Below, in pieces: positions 1-7,655 of a stretch of 19,166 nucleotides of DNA. Each line of letters begins with the position of its first letter. Position 1 is the first letter of the stretch. Origin of the DNA: UBA4719 sp038249115. GTDB taxonomy: Bacteria > Actinomycetota > Actinomycetes > Actinomycetales > Dermatophilaceae. The DNA lies in assembly GCA_038249115.1 (NCBI GenBank), contig JBBRWQ010000064.1, positions 1-19,166 of the forward strand, in the 5' to 3' direction. Under the pieces are notes generated by a model, which saw only the letters and a list, made by a program, of their open reading frames with translations, was not told where the DNA came from and searched no databases. A program made the translations under genes and the position numbers.

Positions 1-2
1 AG

Positions 3-167
3 GCAGCCAGCCACGCCACTGTCGGTCAGGTCGCACGCGCCGCCGCACAGGCTCTGCCCGCCTATCACGACGGCATGCCGTCGACAATGACTGCGCACCC
101 AGCCGCTCCCGGGCCGATGATGACTCCGGGCACGGGCACGGGCACGGCACCGCACCGGATGCGGTAG
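3..167 (+). CDS. C-terminal end of a Met/His-rich protein (partial at the left edge)
   Basis: The third forward frame is open from the window edge to a TAG at 165-167 and gives the last 54 residues of a protein whose start lies outside. The segment begins with an Ala-rich stretch (…GQVARAAAQALPAYHDG) and ends in a low-complexity tail rich in Met, His, Pro, Gly and Thr, including a small tandem repeat of GGCACG near 129-147 that gives Gly-Thr repeats. Tails of this kind occur in periplasmic metal-binding, often copper, proteins, but no domain can be named from so little. The choice of frame rests on the stop codon falling 13 nt before a strong hairpin at 181-224; another forward frame is also open here but would run through that hairpin into the response-regulator gene. 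Confidence 0.4.
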   Translation, partial: AASHATVGQVARAAAQALPAYHDGMPSTMTAHPAAPGPMMTPGTGTGTAPHRMR

Positions 168-180
168 GCAGCAGAAGCAT

Positions 181-224
181 CACGAAGGGGCCACCGACTG
201 TGTTCTGTCGGTGGCCCCTTCGTG
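181..224. terminator. Strong hairpin, bidirectional terminator between convergent genes
   Basis: An uninterrupted 18-bp inverted repeat (CACGAAGGGGCCACCGAC at 181-198, complement at 207-224) encloses an 8-nt loop. It lies between the left-edge gene stop at 167 and the response-regulator stop at 227-229, so it can end transcription from both sides. No long U tract follows, which is common for actinobacterial terminators. Confidence 0.85.
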
Positions 225-226
225 AC

Positions 227-883
227 TCATTTGAGCCGGTAACCCATTCCGCGCACCGTCTCGATCCGGGCGGCGCCGATCTTGGCACGCAGGTAGCGCA
301 CGTAGACCTCGACCACGTTCGAGCCCGGGTCGAAGTCGAGCCCCCACACGCGGCTGAGCAGCTGCTCACGGCTGAGCACCTGGTCGGGGTGGCGGATGAA
401 CTCCTCAGCTAGCGCGAACTCCCGCGCCGAGAGGTCGTGCCACGCGCCGTCAACGCTGATCCGGCGGGTCAACAGATCAAGTTCGAGGTCGCCGACCTGC
501 AGCGCTCCTGGCGGCCCTGGCTGCCCAGCCTTCAGCCGCAGTCGCACCCGCGCCAACAGCTCATCGAAGCGGAAGGGCTTGGACATGTAGTCGTCTGCGC
601 CCCCTTCCAGTCCGTGCAGGGTGTCGGTGGCGGAGTCCCGTGCGGTCAGCATGATCACGGCGATCGGGTTGCCCTCACCGCGAAGGGTCTGCAGGATCTG
701 GAAGCCATCAAGCGCCGGCAACCCGACGTCCAGGATCATCAGGTCGAACTGTCCGCTCTGCGCTTCGGCCAGCGCGATAGGGCCATCGGCCGCAACGGTG
801 ACCGCGAACCCTGCCGCGTGAAGACCCTTCTGGACGAACGACGCAATCCGCGCCTCGTCCTCAGCGACCAGAATCCTGCTCAT
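227..883 (-). CDS. OmpR/PhoB-family DNA-binding response regulator
   Basis: Full-length 218-residue response regulator. The receiver domain (about 1-115) has the acidic pair E8/D9, phosphoacceptor D52 in LMILDVGLP, T80 and the conserved lysine K102. The C-terminal half (about 125-218) is a winged-helix trans_reg_C domain with the LSAREFALAEEF, LLSRVWG, VEVYVRYLRAKI and VRGMGYRLK signatures. It is the last gene of the operon: the kinase stop codon is 3 nt upstream, and the Shine-Dalgarno GAGGAG is formed by the last two kinase codons, so the pair is probably translationally coupled. It should be phosphorylated by the adjacent kinase. A candidate binding site is the 11-bp direct repeat at 5300-5321, upstream of the whole operon. 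The inducing signal is not readable from the sequence; the neighbours suggest metal or envelope redox stress. Confidence 0.95.
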   Translation of the reverse strand: MSRILVAEDEARIASFVQKGLHAAGFAVTVAADGPIALAEAQSGQFDLMILDVGLPALDGFQILQTLRGEGNPIAVIMLTARDSATDTLHGLEGGADDYMSKPFRFDELLARVRLRLKAGQPGPPGALQVGDLELDLLTRRISVDGAWHDLSAREFALAEEFIRHPDQVLSREQLLSRVWGLDFDPGSNVVEVYVRYLRAKIGAARIETVRGMGYRLK

Positions 884-886
884 GTC

Positions 887-2398
887 CTACTCCTCGTGTT
901 CCTGCGACGGCTGCGCCTCGGTGGCCAGCGGAATCCGGATCGTGAACGTCGACTCATCGCCTGACCCACCTGACCCGTCCGGGGCGACCGAGAGCAGCAC
1001 AGTGCCACCGTGGGCTTCGGCGATCGCCGAGACGATGGACAAGCCGAGCCCGGATCCCTCGGTGCCCCCGTTGGACTCCAGTCTGCTGAACCGCTCAAAG
1101 ATCCGTTTCTGAGCTTCCGGCGGTATGCCGGGTCCGCTGTCGCGCACGGACAGGTCCAACCAGGCACCCGCGTCGGTCTCCGACACGGCGGCGGCGAGGA
1201 CGATCGGCGCACCCGGGGTCGAGTACTTGACCGCATTGTCGGCCAGCTGCAGCCAAGCCTGGGTGATCCGGCTGGCATCGATGAACGCCAGCCCGTTGGC
1301 CGACTCGACGCGCCAGGTACGCGTGGCATCGAGCGCCGAAGCCTTGGCGCCCACGGCCGCCGCGAACGAGCCGATGTCGACCTCGGCGAGCTCGACAAAG
1401 TGCGGCGCCCTCGACGCGGCAAGCAGCGAGATGTCAGACACGAGCGTGCTCATCCGGTCGAGCTCGTCGATAGCCAGCGCCCGGGTCGCCTCGACATCGC
1501 CCACGTTCGCGGCGTCGAGCAGCTCCAGGTGGCCCCGGATGATCGTGATCGGCGTCTTCAGCTCGTGACCGACGTCGTTGAGCAGACGACGCTGGCTCCT
1601 GGCGGAGTCCTGCAGGCGGTCGAACATGGCGTTGATGGCCGCAGCCAGTTCGGAGACGTCGTCCCGGCCGGTCACGGGGATGCGCTCGGTCAGGTCGGCG
1701 GCAGTGCTGCTGCCCACCGCGACATCGCGCAGCAGGCGGATGGGGCGCAGCAGCCGCCCTGCCACGAACCAGGCCACCAGCCCCACGAGAGCCAGGGCGA
1801 TCAGCGCGACGCGAAGGTAGGTCTGGAACGAGTCGGCGACCGCGCCGAGCTCGGCGTCAAGGTCGTACGCGGCGACGAACAGGCCGGTGCTCGGGTCATC
1901 GGCGACCCTGACGGGGACGATCAGGTAACGCAGCGTTCCGAGCGCGCCCTTGGCAGTGCCGATGACCACCTGATCCGGATCGGCCTCGGACAGGATCCGG
2001 GCCACCAGCGCGCTGTCCTTGTCTATGCGGAACGGCAGGTTCACGGCGGGAACCAGCGCGGGCTTTCCGTCGACGAATCCGAGCATGCTCTCGTTCGAGG
2101 CCGGAATGAGCTGTTGCATGGCGACCCGCAGCACGGAGTCGACGCTGGTCAGCGGCGCGCTAGAGGTATCACCTGCTGCGATGGTCTTCAGGTTCGGAAC
2201 GGTGTGCAGAAGCTGCGCGTCAACGACGGCCAGAACTCCTTTGCGCTGCACGAGATACGAGGCGGACCCGGAGGCTGCGAGCCCCAGTGCAGCGACCGCA
2301 AGAATCGAGACCACGATGCGCGATCTCACCGAGAGGGTGCGTCGCGGGCCGGTACGAAGTGCGGGTCCGCGCCGCCAGGGTGTGCGCATGTAGGTCAT
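887..2398 (-). CDS. Membrane sensor histidine kinase (HAMP, HisKA, HATPase)
   Basis: 503 residues from the ATG at 2398; an in-frame ATG at 2389 is equally possible and neither has a convincing Shine-Dalgarno. Order of parts: basic N-terminus; TM1 about 28-50; an extracytoplasmic sensor region about 51-194; TM2 about 195-217; HAMP about 217-265; HisKA with the phosphoacceptor H278 in DVGHELKTPI; N box LADNAVKYS (N388); G1 box DSGPGIP (420-426); F box RIFERF; G2 box GSGLGLS (448-454). This is the layout of EnvZ/MprB-type kinases paired with OmpR-type regulators. The same frame stays open upstream to 2515, but the added residues are Arg/Trp-rich and lack a start signal, so I excluded them. It lies 82 nt after the SHOCT gene and 3 nt before the regulator gene. 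Confidence 0.94.
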   Translation of the reverse strand: MTYMRTPWRRGPALRTGPRRTLSVRSRIVVSILAVAALGLAASGSASYLVQRKGVLAVVDAQLLHTVPNLKTIAAGDTSSAPLTSVDSVLRVAMQQLIPASNESMLGFVDGKPALVPAVNLPFRIDKDSALVARILSEADPDQVVIGTAKGALGTLRYLIVPVRVADDPSTGLFVAAYDLDAELGAVADSFQTYLRVALIALALVGLVAWFVAGRLLRPIRLLRDVAVGSSTAADLTERIPVTGRDDVSELAAAINAMFDRLQDSARSQRRLLNDVGHELKTPITIIRGHLELLDAANVGDVEATRALAIDELDRMSTLVSDISLLAASRAPHFVELAEVDIGSFAAAVGAKASALDATRTWRVESANGLAFIDASRITQAWLQLADNAVKYSTPGAPIVLAAAVSETDAGAWLDLSVRDSGPGIPPEAQKRIFERFSRLESNGGTEGSGLGLSIVSAIAEAHGGTVLLSVAPDGSGGSGDESTFTIRIPLATEAQPSQEHEE

Positions 2399-2480
2399 TG
2401 TCCACGCCGCGCGACCTCGAGCTGCGACCCCTTGCCGGCCCAGGCGGCTGGACCGGCGTCGACACCACATGCGTGCTCGG

Positions 2481-2735
2481 TCACGTCCCGTCGCGCTGAG
2501 CCGCCACCAGGGCACTCCGTTGGGCCTGCCAGGTCTGCACGTCCAGCTCGCCGCCGGTCAGCCGGCGGTCGAGGACCTCCATTGCCGGCTCTCCGCTGGG
2601 GCAGGTCGGGCGATCGTTGCTGCCGGGGATCAAGCGGATGACCAGCCACACGATCAGGCCGAGCAGGATGATCCAGAACAGGCCCATAGCGAGCCATCCG
2701 AGCGGACCCATTCCGCCGCCATACGAACCCATCAT
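2481..2735 (-). CDS. Small membrane protein with C-terminal SHOCT domain
   Basis: 84 residues: a Gly/Met-rich N-terminus, one hydrophobic helix about 12-35 (WLAMGLFWIILLGLIVWLVI), a short polar linker, and a SHOCT-like segment about 51-76 (MEVLDRRLTGGELDVQTW…), the short C-terminal oligomerisation motif common in small bacterial membrane proteins. The first two codons are both ATG; AGGAG lies 8 nt upstream of the first. The gene starts 28 nt after the lipoprotein gene, so the two are almost certainly co-transcribed, and is followed by the kinase gene 82 nt later. SHOCT proteins of this size often sit in actinobacterial copper or envelope-stress operons, but the molecular role is not known; an accessory to the sensor kinase or to the 4Fe-4S protein is only a guess. 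Confidence 0.85.
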   Translation of the reverse strand: MMGSYGGGMGPLGWLAMGLFWIILLGLIVWLVIRLIPGSNDRPTCPSGEPAMEVLDRRLTGGELDVQTWQAQRSALVAAQRDGT

Positions 2736-2763
2736 GATGCACTCCTGCTAGAACCTGAACGGA

Positions 2764-3630
2764 TCAGTTGACACCCAAGGGGCTGAAGGTCGCGCCTGAG
2801 TCGACGGTCCGCTCTATTGCACTGTCAGTGACGACCAGGACCTCCACCGTCCCGTCGCTGGCTCGCGTTGCGCACATCGCCTGTACGGAGTCGACCGTTC
2901 CCGCGGCGGTGGTCCACGTTGCGCCGGCGTCGGTGCTGACGGCGAGGGCTCCGGTACTGGTGACCCCCGCGGCGGTGGTGTTGTCGGCCCATGCGGCGAC
3001 CAGGAGCTGCGGGGCGCCGGGCAACGGCGCCCACGTTGCACCCTGGTCACCCGAGAACATGACACCAGACGCGGTCATAGCCAGGATCCGCGACCCGTCG
3101 GGCGCGGCTGACAGAGAGGCCGGCTCGACACCGATCGCCAACGGGCTCCAGGTCTTGCCGTCGGGGCTGGACTGCAACGCGCCGTCGAAGGCAAGCACGC
3201 CCTTGCTGGAGGATGTCAGGGCGTGGAAGTCGGACTCGCCGCCACGGGATTTCACCGACCACGTCTTGCCCGCGTCCAGGGTCTCCATCAGGCCCACCGG
3301 TGCCGGCAGGTCGACCCCGTCCCCGGGGTGACCCGAGGCGTAGAAGCGGCCCGGCCCCGCTACCGCGAACCCCATGAAGTCCACGAGCGGGCCCACCCGC
3401 ACCGGACCGGCCTTGTCGTAGCGGAACAGACCCTGGTGAGTGGCCAGATAAAGCTTGCCGTCACCGGGGTCGCGAGCCACGCCGTGGACGTGCTCGCCGG
3501 GCAGGTCTCCGCTCGCAACCGAGCCGCCGTCCCCGCCCGAGGTTTCGGTGCCTGTACCGGACCCGCACGCAGCCAGCAGGGCCACAACGGCGATCAGGGG
3601 AAGTATGAGACTGCGCGTGGAGCGGGACAT
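2764..3630 (-). CDS. Asp-box (BNR/sortilin-like) lipoprotein, F510_1955-like
   Basis: 288 residues with a lipoprotein signal peptide: basic MSRSTRS, a hydrophobic core, and lipobox LLAAC with the lipidated Cys at 22. A Gly/Ser-rich linker follows, then EHVHGVARDPGDGKLYLATHQG, the opening of the family NCBI calls F510_1955 glycosylhydrolase. At least five Asp-box repeats (S/T-x-D-x-G-x-T-W/F) are readable: TLDAGKTW, SSPDGKTW, SGDQGATW, STDAGATW and TVDSGATF, the hallmark of a beta-propeller of the sialidase/sortilin/Ycf48 type. It should therefore be a lipid-anchored propeller on the outer face of the membrane. Despite the family name I see no glycosidase active site and would not assign enzyme activity. 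GGAAGG precedes the ATG. It lies between the 4Fe-4S gene (99 nt upstream) and the SHOCT gene. Confidence 0.88.
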   Translation of the reverse strand: MSRSTRSLILPLIAVVALLAACGSGTGTETSGGDGGSVASGDLPGEHVHGVARDPGDGKLYLATHQGLFRYDKAGPVRVGPLVDFMGFAVAGPGRFYASGHPGDGVDLPAPVGLMETLDAGKTWSVKSRGGESDFHALTSSSKGVLAFDGALQSSPDGKTWSPLAIGVEPASLSAAPDGSRILAMTASGVMFSGDQGATWAPLPGAPQLLVAAWADNTTAAGVTSTGALAVSTDAGATWTTAAGTVDSVQAMCATRASDGTVEVLVVTDSAIERTVDSGATFSPLGVN

Positions 3631-3641
3631 GTTGAGCCTTC

Positions 3642-3664
3642 CGAGACGAGACGAGACGAGACGA
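3642..3664. repeat. Pentanucleotide tandem repeat in the leader of the lipoprotein gene
   Basis: CGAGA is repeated four times with a partial fifth copy, 12-34 nt upstream of the lipoprotein start codon. The copy nearest the gene adjoins the GGAAGG Shine-Dalgarno, so changes in copy number could alter leader length; no coding frame is affected. Confidence 0.7.
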
Positions 3665-3729
3665 TGCTAGTGGGGAGCGGGGTATGCCGTGCTGGCGCTG
3701 GCGTACGCGGATGGGCACGGGCGGGCGGG

Positions 3730-5246
3730 TCACATCCGGTGCGCCATGGGGAAGAGGAACATGGCCACGTTCAGAGCGGCAAGGACCCCGATCAGGGCCG
3801 TGAACGGGACCAGTGTCGAGCGACGGCGAGCCGGTGAGAAGTACCTATGGTGAGCGATCCGCCACGCTGTGTACAGCGACCCGGCCAAGCCGAGCGCGAG
3901 CAGGGAGAACTGCAGCACCTGGATCGTGGCGTTGCCCACCAGCGCGGTGGAGCCTTGCTGATGCTGGCCGAACAAGGCGCCGACTGTGTAGAACACGCCC
4001 TTGCCCTCGGCCAGCAGGTGGAACAGGTTGTGCGCCACGTGCGCGGCGACATCCAGCGGGATCAGCCCGTAGCCGAACCTGGCGAAGTTCTTGACCGCGC
4101 TTTCCAGGTTCCCCAGCGACGCGACCTTCGCTGTCAGAGCGAGCAGTGCGACCGGGATGGACACCCCGACCACGAATACCGCGGTGAAGATGACCGGGTA
4201 GCTGCTGATGCCAGTGACCCGGTTGACCCAGTCGAGGATGTCGGTCCACACGCCCAGCATGGTCACGTTCTGGATGATGACGATGCCCATGATCGCCATC
4301 GCCAGGAACGACTCTTCGATCTTGGGGTTGCGCAGGAACCACAGTTCCTTGGTCGGTGGTCGAACTGTCAGGGTGATCGCGTCGTTGGGGCAGGACTTGA
4401 CGCAGTTCGCGCACAGGTTGCAGTTCGCGTTGGTGTCCATGGTGCGCGCGAAGGTGAACAGCGGGCATGGCGCGACCGTCTCGGTGCCGTGGTAGCAGGC
4501 GGCCTTTGCCGAGCACGTCGCGCAGACGTCCGGCTTGGCCCGCAGGGTGACCATCCCGGTCCGGGCGTAGTTGGCAGACAGTCCCCCGAGGAAGCACAGG
4601 TACCGGCAGAACGTCCGCCGCTGGAAGAAGGCCCCGGACACGATTACCGCGAAGGTCAGCAGCAGCAGCAGGATCCCGGACCCCCAGGGCGACCCGACGA
4701 TCCCGAACACATGGTCGGCCCAGGTAATGGCCAGGAAGGTCGCGTCGATGATCCAGATGCCGTACTTCTTCAGGAACGGCGGCACCGGGCGGTTAACGCC
4801 GACGAGCTTCTGGACGAAGTCGGACAATGCGGCGAACGGACACACCGAGCACCAGAACCGCCCGAAGAGCACCGCTGCCGCCCCCCCCCAAACGTGCCCA
4901 GGACAGCCGCCAACGGCCGGTGGGCAGCAGCACCGGTCACATGGCTGTGCTCATCAGACTCCAGCATGTCCAACCCCGGCATGTCCAAACCCCCCGGCGG
5001 ATCAGGCGACGCCGTGGGCGCAGGTGCACTCCCCTGCATTTCCATCCCCGGCATGTACGTGGGCATCCCGGCCAGGGCGGAGGGCGTCGACCTCGTCGAA
5101 AGCATCATGACGACAACGACGCTGGCTACGGCGACAGCCAGGACGACGGCCGAGATGACGATCAGGCGGATTCCGTTCAAGCTCTTCACGGTGGTGCTGT
5201 TCCCAAAGTCGTCGTCCAGCGCTGGTCGCATACGGAAGACCCGCAT
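3730..5246 (-). pseudogene. Membrane 4Fe-4S (polyferredoxin, NapH/CcoG-like) protein with Met/His-rich N-terminal region, split by a frameshift
   Basis: The C-terminal 380 residues form one intact frame, 3730-4872 (GTG at its 5' end). They carry a CSVCP motif at a helix end, RRTFCRYLC, Cys 117/120/136, the ferredoxin motif CNLCANCVKSCP (Cys 151/154/157/161), several membrane helices and a His-containing stretch HVAHNLFHLLAEG. This is the membrane polyferredoxin family of NapH, NosR and CcoG/RdxA, which moves electrons at the membrane; CcoG reduces Cu(II). Upstream, a different minus-strand frame (5246 to about 4890) encodes one membrane helix (GIRLIVISAVVLAVAVASVV) and a Met/His-rich segment (MPTYMPGMEM, DMPGLDM, DEHSH). 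The frames meet at nine G (minus strand, 4881-4889). A tenth G would join them as …LGTFGGGAAAVLFGRFWCSVCP. The 5' end is uncertain: 5246, 5231 or a GTG near 5189. It is either a true frameshift mutant or a homopolymer sequencing error. Confidence 0.75.
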
Positions 5247-5299
5247 CAGGGAGTTCTCGGAGATCTTTCTCGGCTCTGCACCCCGCGATTCCCCCCGCA

Positions 5300-5321
5300 G
5301 TTCCATGAAGGTTCTGTGAAG
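5300..5321. promoter_or_regulatory. Tandem 11-bp direct repeat, candidate OmpR-family operator
   Basis: GTTCCATGAAG (5300-5310) and GTTCTGTGAAG (5311-5321) are adjacent repeats with an 11-bp period, nine of eleven positions identical; on the minus strand they read TTCACAGAAC-CTTCATGGAAC. Head-to-tail sites spaced 10-11 bp are typical for dimers of OmpR/PhoB regulators. The pair lies 54 nt or more upstream of the probable start of the 4Fe-4S gene and so could let the response regulator encoded at the operon's end control it. No clear -10 box is visible beside it. Confidence 0.5.
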
Positions 5322-5504
5322 ATCGCCGCCCCACCTCGAGGATGACCCCAACCTGACGGACAAGAGGTTCCCGGGCAACCCGCCAAGTTCCTACCGCACC
5401 CGGCAGCCGTTGCGAGTAGCCGGCCGGGTGAGAGCAATGGTAGCCGTCGTCACACCGTCGTTCTGAGGACAGACCGCATGCGATGCGGGTCAGAATTCGG
5501 ACAC

Positions 5505-5510
5505 TAGGCT
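5505..5510 (+). promoter_or_regulatory. Leaderless -10 box of the alpha/beta hydrolase gene
   Basis: TAGGCT ends 6 nt before the ATG at 5517, so transcription would begin at or next to the A of the start codon. There is no Shine-Dalgarno sequence and no good -35 hexamer. The same hexamer at the same distance precedes the gene at 8011. Confidence 0.55.
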
Positions 5511-5516
5511 TCCGTC

Positions 5517-6356
5517 ATGGAACGAACGCCATTCACGGTTGCCACGGGGTGCGGTGAGCTTTCGGGTTGGGTCAGTGGAGCGGGGCCGCGAGTGCTGGCG
5601 ATTCACGGCGGTCCGGGCATGAGCTTCGGCTATCTCGACGATGCTGTGGCGGAGCTCGCGGCGCAGTACCAGGTGGCGACCTTCCAGCAGAGGGGTCTGG
5701 CGCCATCCACGCAGCAGGGCGAGTTCACGATCGCCGAGGCCGTGGCCGACATCGCCGCCGTACTGGATGGTCTGGGATGGGACACCGCCCACCTGATGGG
5801 CCACTCATGGGGGGGCCACTTGGTGTTCCATGCCGCGGTCGGCATCCCTGAGCGGCTGGCCGGCGTGTTGTCGGTCGACCCGCTTGGCGCGGTCGGCGAG
5901 GGCGGGGCGGCGGCATTCGGGGCCGAAATGCTCGCGCGAGTGCCCGAGGCCTCCCGTGATCGTGCACGCGCGCTGGACGAGAAGGACACCGCGGGCGAGG
6001 CCACGCCCGAGGAGGCCTACGAGGCGCTCTCCTTGTTCTGGGGGTCGTACTTCGCCCATCCTCCTGCTGCTCCGCCGATGCCGGACTTAGAGTTCTTCCA
6101 GCCGGCCAACCTCGGACTGTGGACGGATGTGACGACCCGCTTACCCGAGCTCGAGTCGTCGCTGGCGTCGATCACGGTCCCGTTCGGCGTGCTCGTTGGC
6201 GAGCTGAGCCCGATGCCACCCAGCGCCGGAGTTGAGAGTGCCGAGCGCATCCCCGGCGCCTGGTCGCACATCGAGCCGGGAGCGGGACACTTCCTCTGGC
6301 ATGAGGCGCCGGGCTGCCTACTGGCTGCGATGAATCGGCTCGTCGAGGACGCCTAA
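5517..6356 (+). CDS. Alpha/beta-fold hydrolase (proline iminopeptidase-like)
   Basis: 279 residues, the usual length for this family. HGGPG (30-34) forms the oxyanion-hole loop seen in proline iminopeptidases and related hydrolases, GHSWGG (95-100) is the nucleophile elbow with S97, and H258 in GAGHF is the probable catalytic histidine. The acid is less clear: the strand-end motif reads VLVGELSPMPP, with Ser 231 where an Asp is normally found, so another acidic residue such as E229 would have to serve, or the activity differs. No signal peptide; cytosolic. The substrate cannot be named. The gene appears leaderless (TAGGCT, 6 nt spacer). Its stop codon TAA (6354-6356) is the target duplication of the insertion sequence that follows, so the protein is intact but its native 3' flank has been displaced. 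Confidence 0.9.
   Translation: MERTPFTVATGCGELSGWVSGAGPRVLAIHGGPGMSFGYLDDAVAELAAQYQVATFQQRGLAPSTQQGEFTIAEAVADIAAVLDGLGWDTAHLMGHSWGGHLVFHAAVGIPERLAGVLSVDPLGAVGEGGAAAFGAEMLARVPEASRDRARALDEKDTAGEATPEEAYEALSLFWGSYFAHPPAAPPMPDLEFFQPANLGLWTDVTTRLPELESSLASITVPFGVLVGELSPMPPSAGVESAERIPGAWSHIEPGAGHFLWHEAPGCLLAAMNRLVEDA
5838..5870 (+). repeat. 33-bp direct repeat, copy 1 (inside the hydrolase gene)
   Basis: These bases are codons 108-118 of the hydrolase (VGIPERLAGVL), just after the nucleophile elbow. An identical 33-bp copy in the same orientation lies at 7748-7780, beyond the insertion sequence. Identity covers third codon positions, so it is a copy of DNA, not protein-level convergence. Confidence 0.92.
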
Positions 6357-6398
6357 GGGCGCGCGATGAATTAACGTAGTTTTCTGGCCTGTGACGAC

Positions 6399-6404
6399 TA
6401 TCGT
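6399..6404 (+). promoter_or_regulatory. Leaderless -10 box of the transposase gene
   Basis: TATCGT ends 6 nt before the ATG at 6411. It lies inside the element, after the left terminal repeat, so the transposase carries its own leaderless promoter; no clear -35 is seen. Confidence 0.5.
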
Positions 6405-6410
6405 TGTGCT

Positions 6411-7655
6411 ATGGCGGATCTGGTGGAGTCGTTGGCGCGCCGGTTCGAGGTGGTGCGGCCGCATCTGAGTGAGCTGCAGCGGCGGTTGTGGCTGGGGGCG
6501 GAGGCCGCCGAGCTCGGCGCCGGTGGTGTGACGGTCGTTGCTGCGGCTGCGGGGGTGGCACCGGACACGGTGCGCCGGGGCCGGGCTGAGGCCCAGGGTC
6601 TTGACGCGGCTTCGGTGGTGAAGTCCCGCCGCCCCGGCGGGGGCCGCAAACGAGCCGAGGAGCACGACGGCGAGCTGATGGCGGCCTTGGAGGCGTTGAT
6701 CGACCCGGTCACCCGCGGGGACCCAATGTCGCCGCTGCGGTGGACCTCGAAGTCGACCCGGACCCTGGCGGCGGCGTTGACCGAAGACGGTCACCGGGTC
6801 AGCGAGTTCGTGGTCCGCCGGCTGCTGCACGAGCTGGGCTACAGCCTGCAGGCCAACTCCAAGACCAGCGAGGGTGGCCAGCACCCGGACCGCGACGCCC
6901 AGTTCGGTTACCTGGCCGACCAGGCCCAGTCACACATGGACGCTTGCAACCCGGTGATTTCCGTTGACACCAAGAAGAAGGAGCTGGTCGGGGACTACAA
7001 GAACGGCGGTCGGGAGTGGTCACCGGCCGGGGAGCCGGTCAAGGTCAAGGTCCACGACTTCATCGACCCCACACTGGGCAAGGCCAACCCTTACGGGGTC
7101 TACGACATCGCCGCCGACACCGGGTGGGTCGCCGTGGGCACCGACCACGACACCGCGGCGTTCGCGGTGGCCACCATCGAACGCTGGTGGACCGCTGTGG
7201 GGGCCGGCGCCTACCCCGGCGCCACCGCGCTGTTGATCAGCGCCGACGGTGGCGGCTCCAACGCCTCACGTTCCAGGCTGTTCAAGACCGAGCTCGCCGC
7301 CCTGGCTACCCGCACCGGCCTGCGGATCACCGTGTGCCACCTACCGCCGGGCACATCCAAGTGGAACAAGATCGAGCACCGGCTCTTCTCCCACATCTCG
7401 ATGAACTGGCGCGGGCGGCCACTGACCAGCCACGACGTCATCGTCGAAACCATCGCCGCAACCACGACCGCCAGCGGCCTGAAAGTCCATGCCGAACTGG
7501 ACACCACCATCTACCCCACCGGCGTCGTGGTCCCCGACAAACAGATGAAGGCCATGGAAACAAGCGGGATCCTCACCCGCCACGCCTTCCATGGCGAGTG
7601 GAACTACTCGCTCAACCCCACCCGCGACATGCCCGATCTAGACCACATTAAATAA
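6411..7655 (+). CDS. ISAzo13-family transposase
   Basis: 414 residues, full length. The N-terminal third (about 1-145) has a helix-turn-helix-like segment (VTVVAAAAGVAPDTVRRG) and the SRRPGGGRK linker that opens many ISAzo13 transposases. The catalytic core shows a DDE arrangement: D186 in VISVDTKKKELVG, D279 in LLISADGGGSN, and E322 in SKWNKIEHR. Other family marks are GGREW, VKVHDF, GVYDIAADTGWVAVGTDHDTAAFAV, HISMNWRGRPL and the C-terminal HGEWNYS. The stop codon (7653-7655) lies within the right terminal repeat, a compact arrangement typical of the family. It cuts and rejoins the ends of its own element. Codon use resembles the neighbours, so the element is at home in high-GC hosts. Confidence 0.95.
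   Translation: MADLVESLARRFEVVRPHLSELQRRLWLGAEAAELGAGGVTVVAAAAGVAPDTVRRGRAEAQGLDAASVVKSRRPGGGRKRAEEHDGELMAALEALIDPVTRGDPMSPLRWTSKSTRTLAAALTEDGHRVSEFVVRRLLHELGYSLQANSKTSEGGQHPDRDAQFGYLADQAQSHMDACNPVISVDTKKKELVGDYKNGGREWSPAGEPVKVKVHDFIDPTLGKANPYGVYDIAADTGWVAVGTDHDTAAFAVATIERWWTAVGAGAYPGATALLISADGGGSNASRSRLFKTELAALATRTGLRITVCHLPPGTSKWNKIEHRLFSHISMNWRGRPLTSHDVIVETIAATTTASGLKVHAELDTTIYPTGVVVPDKQMKAMETSGILTRHAFHGEWNYSLNPTRDMPDLDHIK

Noticed and set aside
2399..2515. N-terminal extension of the histidine kinase
   Set aside because: The added residues are Arg/Trp-rich without start signals, and the usual basic-then-TM1 opening begins at 2398 or 2389.
1010..2641. A 543-codon forward open frame opposite the histidine kinase gene
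   Set aside because: Its product is Arg/Gly/His/Asp-rich with no domain, and the minus strand carries every histidine-kinase motif; it is a by-product of high G+C codon bias.
3847..5319. A 490-codon forward open frame opposite the 4Fe-4S gene
   Set aside because: No start signal or family motif; the minus strand has clear membrane and ferredoxin signatures.
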